This document shows positions 54,022 through 61,670 of a stretch of DNA of 64,000 nucleotides, piece after piece; the stretch's first letter is position 1; each line of letters starts with the position of its first letter. The notes beneath the pieces were generated by a model. The model searched no databases. It saw nothing but the letters and a program-made list of their open reading frames with translations, and was not told the origin of the DNA. The translations under genes were made by a program, and so were the position numbers. This stretch comes from Stagnimonas sp965279705 (lineage in GTDB: Bacteria; Pseudomonadota; Gammaproteobacteria; Nevskiales; Nevskiaceae): contig OZ257257.1 in NCBI GenBank assembly GCA_965279705.1, positions 1,426,001 to 1,490,000 of the forward strand, given 5' to 3'.

Positions 54022-54963
54022 ATGACCTCCAAGATTCTTGTTATTGCCGAACACGCCGACGGCAAGTTGAATGCCGGTGTCGCCAAGGTGATCGCCGCCG
54101 CCACCCAGATCGGTGGTGAAGTCGATATCGCCGTATTCGCCGTCGATGGCGCTACCGTAGCTGCACAGGCCGCCAAGCTGGCCGGTGTCGCCAAGGTGCT
54201 CACCGTCAACAACGCCGTCAACGACCATCCGCTGGCCGCGACCCTGGCACCGCAGATCGCAGAGCTGGCTGGCAAGGGCTACACCCACGTGCTGTTCCCC
54301 GGCACCACCTTCGGCAAGGACGTCGCCCCGCGCACCGCCGCCAAGCTCGGCGTGCCGCAGATCAGCGATGTGATGGCCGTGCACTCCGCCACCTCGTTCG
54401 ACCGCCCGGTGTATGCCGGCAACGCCATCGTCACCGTCGAAGCGCCGGCTGGCACGCTGGTGGCTACGGTGCGTCTGGCCTCGTTCAATGCGGTTGCCGA
54501 GACGGGCAGTGCTGCCGTGGAAGCCGCGACCGTTGCAGGCGCAGCACCCGCGCACACCCGCTTCGTGAAGCTCGAAGCACAGAAGTCCGCACGTCCCGAT
54601 CTGCAATCCGCTGGCAAGGTGGTGTCGGGTGGCCGTGCGCTGGGTTCGAGCGAGAACTTCAAGGTCATCTTCGACTTCGCCGACAAGATTGGCGCCGGCG
54701 TGGGTGCCTCGCGCGCCGCCGTCGATTCGGGCTATGTGCCCAACGACATGCAGGTCGGCCAGACCGGCAAGATCATCGCGCCCTCGCTCTACTTCGCCAT
54801 CGGCATTTCGGGTGCCATCCAGCACTTGGCCGGTATCAAGGATGCGAAGGTGATCGTCGCCATCAACAAGGACGCAGAAGCGCCGATCTTCGAGGTGGCC
54901 GACATTGGCCTCGTCGGCGATCTGTTCACGGTCGTGCCGGAATTGCAGAGCAAGATGGGGTAA
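54022..54963 (+). CDS. etfA: electron transfer flavoprotein alpha subunit
   Basis: 313 aa, start MTSKILVIAEHADG. The FAD domain includes VVSGGRALGSSENF, GAGVGASRAAVDSGYVPNDMQVGQTGKIIAPSLYFAIGISGAIQHLAG and INKDAEAPIFEVADIGLVGDLF. Works as a heterodimer with EtfB. Two strong hairpins follow its stop. Confidence 0.97.
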   Translation: MTSKILVIAEHADGKLNAGVAKVIAAATQIGGEVDIAVFAVDGATVAAQAAKLAGVAKVLTVNNAVNDHPLAATLAPQIAELAGKGYTHVLFPGTTFGKDVAPRTAAKLGVPQISDVMAVHSATSFDRPVYAGNAIVTVEAPAGTLVATVRLASFNAVAETGSAAVEAATVAGAAPAHTRFVKLEAQKSARPDLQSAGKVVSGGRALGSSENFKVIFDFADKIGAGVGASRAAVDSGYVPNDMQVGQTGKIIAPSLYFAIGISGAIQHLAGIKDAKVIVAINKDAEAPIFEVADIGLVGDLFTVVPELQSKMG

Positions 54964-54970
54964 TCCATTG

Positions 54971-55037
54971 CCGCACCTGCAAGCAGGTGCGGAGCGTTTA
55001 GTGAATCAACACGAAGGCCGGAACTCCCGGCCTTCGT
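54971..55037 (+). terminator. two consecutive hairpins after etfA
   Basis: CCGCACCTGC-AA-GCAGGTGCGG (54971-54992) and CGAAGGCCGG-AACTC-CCGGCCTTCG (55012-55036, extended by one A-T pair) are both perfect 10-bp GC-rich stems. Neither is followed by a good T-run, so they may stabilise the etf mRNA end or act with Rho. The second ends 7 bp before the ribosome binding site of the SDR gene. Confidence 0.55.
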
Positions 55038-55057
55038 CGTATCTGGAGGATAAAAAC

Positions 55058-55918
55058 ATGGCTTACCAATCGGTCTTCGCAGCAAACGCGTTCCAAGGCA
55101 AAACCATCATCGTCACCGGTGGCGGTTCCGGCATCGGTCGTTGCACGGCGCATGAGTTGGCAAGCCTCGGTGCCACCGTGCTCATCACCGGCCGCAAGCA
55201 GGAGAAACTCGACAAGACCATTGCCGAGATCGTCGAAGACGGCGGCCGCGCTGCCGGCTATGCCTTCGACATTCGTGATGAAGAAACCGTGAAGGCCAAT
55301 GTGAAGCTGATGCTCGAACAGCACGGCGCGATTCACGGCCTGGTGAACAACGCGGGCGGGCAGTTCCCCATGCCGGTCGCCAACATCAGCAAGAAGGGCT
55401 TCGAGGCGGTGGTGGCGAACAACCTCACCGGCGGGTTCCTGATGAGTCGGGAGCTCTACAACACCTGGTTCAAGAAAAACGGCGGCGCGATCGTCAACAT
55501 GCTGGCCGACATGTGGGGCGGCATGCCCGGCATGGCGCACTCGGGGGCCGCAAGAGCCGGCATGATGAATCTCACCGAGACCTGTGCCACCGAATGGGCC
55601 AGCGCGGGTGTGCGGGTGAATGCAGTCGCCCCCGGCTTTGTGGCGTCGAGCGGCATGGATCAATACGACCCGGCTTTCTCCGCGCAGATCATCCCGCAGA
55701 TGGCCGCGACCATCCCGCTCAAGCGCATGGCGGAAGAAGCCGAGGTGAGTGCCGCCATCGTGTTCCTGCTCAGCGATGCCGCCAGCTTCGTCACCGGCCA
55801 CACGCTCAAGATCGACGGCGGCGCCAGCCTCAACACAAAACTCTTTCCGCTGATCGGCAAGGGCACGGTGCCGTTCACCGGCTTTCATCGCGCGGTGAAG
55901 CCCAAGGCGGTTGGCTAG
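55058..55918 (+). CDS. short-chain dehydrogenase/reductase, trans-2-enoyl-CoA reductase (PECR)-like
   Basis: 286 aa, start MAYQSVF with TGGAGG 8 bp upstream. Rossmann motif VTGGGSGIGR, NNAG in VNNAGGQFPMP, and RVNAVAPGFV. The usual YxxxK is replaced by HSGAARAGMMNLTET, which is the pattern I know from peroxisomal trans-2-enoyl-CoA reductase/2,4-dienoyl-CoA reductase-like SDRs. Together with the ETF genes upstream this suggests reduction of enoyl- or dienoyl-CoA during fatty-acid or isoprenoid oxidation. Exact substrate unknown. It converges with the phospholipase C gene, overlapping by 4 bp. Confidence 0.82.
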   Translation: MAYQSVFAANAFQGKTIIVTGGGSGIGRCTAHELASLGATVLITGRKQEKLDKTIAEIVEDGGRAAGYAFDIRDEETVKANVKLMLEQHGAIHGLVNNAGGQFPMPVANISKKGFEAVVANNLTGGFLMSRELYNTWFKKNGGAIVNMLADMWGGMPGMAHSGAARAGMMNLTETCATEWASAGVRVNAVAPGFVASSGMDQYDPAFSAQIIPQMAATIPLKRMAEEAEVSAAIVFLLSDAASFVTGHTLKIDGGASLNTKLFPLIGKGTVPFTGFHRAVKPKAVG

Positions 55919-58005
55919 TCCGCGTTGCCCATTGCGGGGTCGCTGATGGACGGCTTGCCGGTTTCAACACGCCCTGCGAAGCGCCGCACCATGGCGTTCG
56001 TACCGGTGGTGCTGGCCGTGAAGTCGTACCAGTGGCCGCTGTCTTTCAATACCAGCGTTTGCTGCACGCTCTTGCCGGCCTCCACCGTGAACAGCTGGGG
56101 CGCAGTGCTGAAGTAGGCATTGGGCGTGAGCGTGAATCTCGCAGGCATTGCGCCGGTGTTGCTCATTGTGACCAGCACATCGCCGTTGGCGATGTCGTAG
56201 CAGAGTGAAATATCCGGGTTGCTGCCGAGCGCATTGCTGATGGCGGCTGCCCCTGTGTAGCTGCGATGGAAACCGTTCGGCCCGAGCAGAAACAGGTCGT
56301 AGCCGCCGGTGATCGAAAGCGTCCAGCTGCCGGTGAGCGTCTTGCCGGCCTCCACGGTGTAACGGCGCGGCGGGAGCAGCAGATTATTCTTGTTGTAGAC
56401 CTGAAACACGGCCGCCTGCGTGCCGGTGTTGGCAAACAGGATTTCGATAGCGCTGGCCGTGACCCGACTGCTGGCGTGCAGCTCGTAGGGCAAGGCACGC
56501 GAGGGGCGAATGCCGCGCTTTTGCAACGGCATGGTGCCGGCTGCACCTGTGGGTGCGGCGATCTGTGCGAGGGCCTCCTGATCCGCACGGATTTTCTCAA
56601 CCTCCACCATCGACTGCTGCGGTAGCGGTGGCAGCGTGCTGTCGTTCGGCGTGGCGAAGTTGAAGCAGCCGGTGAGGTCGCCCGATACCGCGCGCCGCCA
56701 GGGGCTGATCTGCGGCTCCATCACGCCGAAGCGTTGCTCCATGAAGCGGATGATCGAAGTGTGCTCGTGCACCTGCGAGTTCAGCCAGCCGCCGCGGCTC
56801 CAGGGCGAGACCACATACATCGGCACGCGCGGGCCGGGGCCGTAGACCCAGTCCTTGTCGTAGAGCTGATGATTGACGCTGCGGTATTCGGCGCTCACAT
56901 CCACCGTCGAGCCACCGGCCAGCGAGCCGTCGAGATTCTTCGTCGGCGGGCAGGGCGGCGGCACGTGGTCGAAGAAACCATCGTTCTCGTCGAAGCAAAC
57001 GAACAGCACCGTCTTGGCCCACACAGCAGGGTCGGCGGTGAGCGCGTTGAGCACCTCCTGCGTGTACCAGGCGCCCTGCACGGGGCTCGAAGGCCCGGTG
57101 TGTTCCGAGTAGCCGGCAGTGGAGACGATGTAGCTCACCTGCGGCAACTTGCCGCTCACCACATCGGCCTTGAAGCCTTCGAGCGAGGCGCCCTTGAGCG
57201 TGCTGGTAAGGCCCTTGGTGAGCAGCGGATTATTCGGCTCAGCCGCCGCATTCTCGAAGGCCTTGCGGAAGCTCACGAAGCCTTCCAGCGAGTTGTCGGT
57301 GAAGTTGTCGTCCATGTCCTGATAGACCTTCCAGGACACGCCAGCTTTCTCCAGTCGCTCGGCATAGGTCATCCAGCCATAGCCGGTGGCCGAGGCGCCG
57401 AGATCGTCATTGGTGTTGTCGATGGCCGGCCCGCCGCCGACGCCGGTGGGATTGTTGGTGCCGGTGAACATAAAGAGGCGATTGGGATTGGTGCTGCTGT
57501 GAATCGCCGCATGGTAGGCGTCGCAGATCGTGAAGGCGTTGGCGAGCGCGAACTGGAACGGCAGCTCCTGCTCGGTGTAGTAGCCCATCGAGCGTTGCTC
57601 CTTCAGCGCCGGCCAGATGTTCATGCGGCCATCGTCCCAGGCGAAGTGCGCATCGCTCCAGCTGTGCGGCGTGCCCTCCACGCGCTGTGCGTTGCCCTTG
57701 GTCTGGTCGAGGTGATACGGCAGCACCTCGTTCAATAGGCGGTCGGTCTGGTGCCACACGTCCTTGCCATTGGCGAGCGGGATGGGGAAGCGATCGCCAA
57801 AGCCGCGCACGCCGGGCAGGGTGCCGAAGTAGTGGTCGAAGCTGCGGTTTTCTTGCATCAGCACCACCACGTGTTCGACGTCTTGAATCGTGCCGGTGCG
57901 GTTGTTGGCCGGGATCGCCAGCGCCTTCTGGATGCTGAGCGGCAGCGCGCTGGTCGCCATGGCAGCACCGGCAAAGCGAAGGAAGTTACGGCGGTCGAGA
58001 CTCAT
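55915..58005 (-). CDS. Tat-exported phospholipase C (phosphoesterase family)
   Basis: 696 aa from ATG 58005, GGGAG 7 bp upstream. The twin-arginine signal is SLDRRNFLRFAGAAMATSALPL. The catalytic N-terminal domain has VVLMQENRSFDHYFGTLPGVRGFGDR and later CFDENDGFFDHVPPP, the bacterial phosphocholine-preferring phospholipase C signatures. The C-terminal 200 residues hold two repeats of a small beta domain (ending in 'VEAGKTLTGSW' and 'VEAGKSVQQTL'), as in this family. It hydrolyses phospholipids outside the cytoplasmic membrane, perhaps under phosphate limitation. It is translationally coupled (ATGA) to a small lipoprotein gene upstream. Confidence 0.93.
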   Translation of the reverse strand: MSLDRRNFLRFAGAAMATSALPLSIQKALAIPANNRTGTIQDVEHVVVLMQENRSFDHYFGTLPGVRGFGDRFPIPLANGKDVWHQTDRLLNEVLPYHLDQTKGNAQRVEGTPHSWSDAHFAWDDGRMNIWPALKEQRSMGYYTEQELPFQFALANAFTICDAYHAAIHSSTNPNRLFMFTGTNNPTGVGGGPAIDNTNDDLGASATGYGWMTYAERLEKAGVSWKVYQDMDDNFTDNSLEGFVSFRKAFENAAAEPNNPLLTKGLTSTLKGASLEGFKADVVSGKLPQVSYIVSTAGYSEHTGPSSPVQGAWYTQEVLNALTADPAVWAKTVLFVCFDENDGFFDHVPPPCPPTKNLDGSLAGGSTVDVSAEYRSVNHQLYDKDWVYGPGPRVPMYVVSPWSRGGWLNSQVHEHTSIIRFMEQRFGVMEPQISPWRRAVSGDLTGCFNFATPNDSTLPPLPQQSMVEVEKIRADQEALAQIAAPTGAAGTMPLQKRGIRPSRALPYELHASSRVTASAIEILFANTGTQAAVFQVYNKNNLLLPPRRYTVEAGKTLTGSWTLSITGGYDLFLLGPNGFHRSYTGAAAISNALGSNPDISLCYDIANGDVLVTMSNTGAMPARFTLTPNAYFSTAPQLFTVEAGKSVQQTLVLKDSGHWYDFTASTTGTNAMVRRFAGRVETGKPSISDPAMGNAD

Positions 58006-58286
58006 GACGCCGCTCCCGTCGTGACTGCACGGCAATCCGCTGCGAGCAGTGTATGGCTCTCAGCCGCCGCTGTGGTCGTGGCACCCGGAGCGCAATGGAT
58101 GACCGGCGGCAGTAGTTCGCCATCCATCGGCGTGGGCACCGGCGTTGGCATGGGCGCCAGTGTCTGCGGGGCAGTCGACAGATGGTCGTCATGGCAGGCC
58201 GATAGCGCCGCACTGGCCAGCAAAGGCACCAGCAGCAGATGGCGGTGCGGCCTGTCGCGCAGGCGTGACGGCGTGTGAACTGGCAT
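58002..58286 (-). CDS. small predicted lipoprotein upstream of phospholipase C
   Basis: 94 aa. Basic N-terminus, hydrophobic LLLVPLLASAAL and lipobox LSAC; then a short Pro/Thr-rich mature part with two further Cys residues. AGGA lies 8-10 bp upstream of the ATG, and its stop overlaps the phospholipase start as ATGA. Too small to place in a family; probably an anchored partner or chaperone of the phospholipase, by context only. Confidence 0.65.
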   Translation of the reverse strand: MPVHTPSRLRDRPHRHLLLVPLLASAALSACHDDHLSTAPQTLAPMPTPVPTPMDGELLPPVIHCAPGATTTAAAESHTLLAADCRAVTTGAAS

Positions 58287-58381
58287 TGGCTGGTCCTATC
58301 TGATCGCCGCCCCAATGCGGCAGCGCGCACGGTAGTGCCGGCTTGCGTCAGGCCGATGAAGCTTTGGTTGCAGTCGCCATC

Positions 58382-58405
58382 AAAAAAGCCCGCCGAAGCG
58401 GGCTT
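58382..58405 (-). terminator. Rho-independent terminator of the dioxygenase gene
   Basis: On the minus strand AAGCCCGC-TTCG-GCGGGCTT is followed by a run of T. It lies 18 bp after the dioxygenase stop codon and separates it from the lipoprotein/phospholipase genes. Confidence 0.92.
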
Positions 58406-58422
58406 GATGCCAATCCATAAAA

Positions 58423-59286
58423 TCAGGCTGCGACAGCCACCGTGATCGTGCCCACGTAGCCACTGCTGTTGTCGCCCGTGATGGTCAGTAGCTCGGTCGC
58501 GGTGCCATCGCTGAAGATGTTGTCGCTGCTGTTGCTGGTGTTGTTGGCGGCACTGCGGGGGTAGAGCGTGGTGTTGGTGTAAGGGCTACCGCTACCGTCG
58601 GTGATGGCGGCGGGGAAGGCCAGCTGCGAGGTGGCGCGCTGCTCGCCATTGGCCGGGGTGTTATCCGGGTAGACCTGAAAGTGCATGTGCGTCGCCCGGC
58701 CTGAATAACGGCCGGGGAAGATGCTGCTGAAAGTGACTTTGCCATTCGCATCGGTCACGCCGACGCCGCGCAGGAAGGTGCGATCTGAAAAATCACCGCC
58801 GTTGTTGTTGCCGCTGTACTGGCTGTAACTGCCACTAGCATTGCAGTGCCAGAGGTAGACGTAATAGCCTCCCAGCGGTGCGCAGCTGTTGTTGAGGTTT
58901 TGCAGCGTCATCACCAGCGTGAACGGCGTGCCGGTCTGGGTGTTGCTGCCATCCAGATCGCTGCGGATATCGGTGCGGAACACGCGCGAATCGGTGAGCA
59001 CGTTCTTGCTGACCCCGGCATTGGTGTTGGTGCCGTTGGAGGGGAAGGGCCCTGCGGTTTCCTCCGCCACCTTGGTGCAGCTGCCGGTGGTGGTCGTGGT
59101 GCTGCCGGTAGTTGTCGTTGTCGTTGTCGTTGTCGTGGTGTCGGTCATCGCGCCCCCGCAGCCGACGACGAAAGCGGCACTGGCCGCACTGCCCAGCAGG
59201 TTCAGGGCCTCGCGGCGGGTCAGGCGGCGGCGCAGATCAATCGGCGTCGCGACGGCTTGGGGCTGGCTGGGGGTCTGCTGGCGCAT
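58423..59286 (-). CDS. exported intradiol ring-cleavage dioxygenase family protein
   Basis: 287 aa from ATG 59286, GAGGAG 8 bp upstream. The signal region RRLTRREALNLLGSAASAAFVVGC combines a twin-arginine motif with a lipobox-like end. A low-complexity linker of Thr with GS breaks (about 48-69) follows. The catalytic beta-sandwich has all four iron ligands of the family: Tyr154 (NASGSYSQ), Tyr194 (FPGRYSGR), His200 and His202 (THMHF). It should cleave a catechol-type ring in the periplasm or at the surface; substrate unknown. It is divergent from the response regulator, sharing an intergenic region with mirror-image operator-like boxes. Confidence 0.88.
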   Translation of the reverse strand: MRQQTPSQPQAVATPIDLRRRLTRREALNLLGSAASAAFVVGCGGAMTDTTTTTTTTTTTGSTTTTTGSCTKVAEETAGPFPSNGTNTNAGVSKNVLTDSRVFRTDIRSDLDGSNTQTGTPFTLVMTLQNLNNSCAPLGGYYVYLWHCNASGSYSQYSGNNNGGDFSDRTFLRGVGVTDANGKVTFSSIFPGRYSGRATHMHFQVYPDNTPANGEQRATSQLAFPAAITDGSGSPYTNTTLYPRSAANNTSNSSDNIFSDGTATELLTITGDNSSGYVGTITVAVAA

Positions 59287-59356
59287 GGGGTGGCTCCTCG
59301 GGGTGGTGGCGGTGCGAGACGCATGGTTTCGCAACTGCCTGCCAAGGCCGCTGCTT

Positions 59357-59410
59357 TTTACATTCGGCTTACAAAGTGGCACCGCACTGGTTTTGTAAGC
59401 GGCGTGTAAA
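59357..59410. promoter_or_regulatory. two mirror-image TGTAAR-N5-TGTAAA boxes, predicted OmpR-family operators
   Basis: The plus strand has TGTAAG-N5-TGTAAA (59394-59410), and the minus strand has TGTAAG-N5-TGTAAA (59373-59357). Each is a direct repeat with 11-bp periodicity, the form bound by OmpR/PhoP/CpxR-type regulators. They face outward on either side of a 20-bp centre. One points at the dioxygenase gene (71 bp to ATG), the other at the response regulator gene (63 bp to ATG). Confidence 0.6.
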
Positions 59411-59472
59411 GCCGGCCGATGGCCATGCGGCCGCACTTGATACTGCGCACCCGTCCCCTGCATCGTTCGCTC

Positions 59473-60216
59473 ATGTCCCACGCCGCCACCAGCGCACTGC
59501 CCGCACCGCACCCGGTGGCGCGCGTGCTGCTGGTCGAAGACGACAAGAAGCTCGCACGCCTGCTGGGCGATTACTTCGCCGCCAACGGCCTCACGCTGGT
59601 GGCCGTGCACGACGGCGCCGAGGGCTTGATGCGCGCGCGCAGCGAGCCCTGGGACCTAGTGATACTCGACGTGATGCTGCCCGGTCTCGATGGCCTGTCG
59701 ATTCTGAAAAAGCTGCGCGAGGGCTCGAACCTGCCGATTCTCATGCTCACCGCTCGGGGTGGCGAGACCGAGCGTATCGCGGGGCTGGACGAGGGTGCCG
59801 ATGACTACCTGCCCAAGACCGTCTCTGCCCGCGAATTGCTGGCCCGCGCCCGCGCGCTGCTGCGTCGTGCGGCGGCAGGAGCCACGGCCACACCGCCGCC
59901 TTCGCCCGAGTTGAGTGCGGGTGCTATCAAGCTCGATATCGCGGCGCGTCGCGCCTTCAACGACACCGCCGAGTTGCATCTCACCGCCGTCGAGTTCGAT
60001 CTGCTCGCGGTACTGCTGCGCTACCAGGGGCGCGTCTGTTCGCGCGAGCAACTGCTGGAGCAGGTGTGCGACCGCAACTTCGATAGCGACGACCGCAGCA
60101 TCGACGTGCACATCGGCAAGCTGCGCAGCAAGCTGGGCGACGACCCCAAGGCGCCGCGGCACATCCGCACCGTGCGCGGCATCGGCTACGCGCTGATGAA
60201 CGCGGAGCCCGAATGA
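59473..60216 (+). CDS. OmpR-family response regulator
   Basis: 247 aa from ATG 59473 (an upstream in-frame ATG at 59419 is possible). Receiver domain: acidic pair in LLVEDDKKLA, phosphoacceptor Asp66 in LVILDVMLPGLDG, Thr93, Lys115 in DYLPK. The C-terminal winged helix includes LTAVEFDLLAVLLRYQGRVCSREQLLEQV and RSIDVHIGKLRSKLG. It resembles CpxR/RstA-type regulators. Cotranscribed with the kinase (ATGA overlap). Probably autoregulates through the TGTAA boxes just upstream. Confidence 0.93.
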   Translation: MSHAATSALPAPHPVARVLLVEDDKKLARLLGDYFAANGLTLVAVHDGAEGLMRARSEPWDLVILDVMLPGLDGLSILKKLREGSNLPILMLTARGGETERIAGLDEGADDYLPKTVSARELLARARALLRRAAAGATATPPPSPELSAGAIKLDIAARRAFNDTAELHLTAVEFDLLAVLLRYQGRVCSREQLLEQVCDRNFDSDDRSIDVHIGKLRSKLGDDPKAPRHIRTVRGIGYALMNAEPE

Positions 60217-61670
60217 GCGCGCCGCGCACGCGCTGGCGCTATCCGCTTGCCCTGCGCCTGCTGACGGGCCTGCTGCTCAACTTCGCACTGCTCGCCGGTC
60301 TGTTCGTTGCCCTGCCGGGTCGCGGTGGCGCGGGGTGGGACTTGCTGCTCACGGCGCCCGTGCGCGAGCGCCTGCTCAATGTGGGCGATCAACTGGCGCT
60401 CAAGCTGGCTGCGGTGCCGGCCGCGCAATGGCAGTCCGTATTGCAGGCCGAGGGTAGTCAGCGCGGTGTGCAGCTTTCCGCCCACGCCCGGTTTGGTGGC
60501 GGCCCACCATCCGGCGAGCGACCGCCGCCGGATGGTGAGCACGGTCCGCACTTCGGCATGCCGCCACCCGACGCACCCCGGGGCCCTCCACCCGAGCGGA
60601 ACAATACCAATCCACCCAATGGCCCGCAGACCGATCGCAGCGTGCGGGCCGACATGATTGCCGTCAGGCACAGCAGCTGGCGCGAGGGCTTTGCGGTGCG
60701 CATCCCCATGCAGGTCAATGGCCGGCCGGTCGATCTCGATGTGCAGACCGCAGGCTGGGTCTCGCTGCTGCGGTTTCTCGGCATTGCCGACTGGGTGCTG
60801 TTTGGCCTGCTGTGCCTGCTCGCCACCGGGCTGGTGTGGGCGCCGTTTGCCTGGCGCCTCACGCGGGCTGTAACCGCACTCACCCGCGCAACGCAGACCA
60901 TTGCCGAAGGCCGCTTCGACGTGCGCGTGCCGCTGGCGCGCCGTGACGAATTAGGCCAGCTGGCCGAATCCGTCAACGACATGGCGGCAAGGCTGGAGCG
61001 ACAGGTGGAAACCCAGAAGCAGTTCGTGGCCGACGTGGCCCACGAAGTCACCGCACCGCTGGCACGCCTGCGTGTCGGGCTCGAATTGCTGGGCACCGCA
61101 CCTGACCCGCGCACTGCGCAAGTGCAGGCTGATCTGCACGACGACGCCGAGCAGATGTCGGTGCTGCTCGATGAGCTGCTGCTGTTCTCGCGCACGGGTC
61201 AGGCCACCGCCCGTGAGTCGGCGCAGGTCTGCGCCCTCTGTGAGCTGGTGGAGGCGGCACTGGAACAGGAAGCACCGAGCGTCGAAATCCTTGCGGCGGT
61301 GAAGGTCAGCGTGCCCGCCGAGCTGTTGGTTTCAGTGCCGCCTGCACTGGTTCAGCGTGCGCTCGCCAATCTCATCCGCAATGCCCTGCGCCACGGCAAG
61401 GTGGATGTGCAGATCCAAGCTGAAATCATCGGCACTCAAGTGCAGGTCATGATCAGCGATAGGGGTCCCGGCGTGCCCGAAGCCGCTCTGGCGAGGCTAG
61501 GCGAGCCCTTCTACCGGCCGGACTTCGCCCGCGCCCGAGAGCACGGCGGCACGGGCCTTGGCCTCGCCATTGTCCGCCGCTGCATCGCGGCGGCCAATGG
61601 CTCGCTGGTGTTTCGCAATCGCAGCGGCGGGGGCTTCGAGGCGGTTCTGCGCCTGCCGCTCGCTGACTAA
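60213..61670 (+). CDS. sensor histidine kinase (CpxA-like)
   Basis: 485 aa. TM1 is about 15-35 and TM2 about 190-215. Between them is a 150-residue periplasmic sensor with a Gly/Pro/His-rich insert (about 91-140). A HAMP linker follows (AWRLTRAVTALTRATQTIAEGRFDVRVP). The phosphoacceptor is His277 in ADVAHEVTAPLARL, where HELRTPL is usual. N-box NLIRNALRHG, G1 DRGPGVPE and G2 GGTGLGLAI are intact. Phosphorylates the regulator encoded by the overlapping upstream gene. The signal sensed is unknown; envelope or metal stress is a guess from the CpxA likeness and His-rich loop. Confidence 0.93.
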   Translation: MSAPRTRWRYPLALRLLTGLLLNFALLAGLFVALPGRGGAGWDLLLTAPVRERLLNVGDQLALKLAAVPAAQWQSVLQAEGSQRGVQLSAHARFGGGPPSGERPPPDGEHGPHFGMPPPDAPRGPPPERNNTNPPNGPQTDRSVRADMIAVRHSSWREGFAVRIPMQVNGRPVDLDVQTAGWVSLLRFLGIADWVLFGLLCLLATGLVWAPFAWRLTRAVTALTRATQTIAEGRFDVRVPLARRDELGQLAESVNDMAARLERQVETQKQFVADVAHEVTAPLARLRVGLELLGTAPDPRTAQVQADLHDDAEQMSVLLDELLLFSRTGQATARESAQVCALCELVEAALEQEAPSVEILAAVKVSVPAELLVSVPPALVQRALANLIRNALRHGKVDVQIQAEIIGTQVQVMISDRGPGVPEAALARLGEPFYRPDFARAREHGGTGLGLAIVRRCIAAANGSLVFRNRSGGGFEAVLRLPLAD

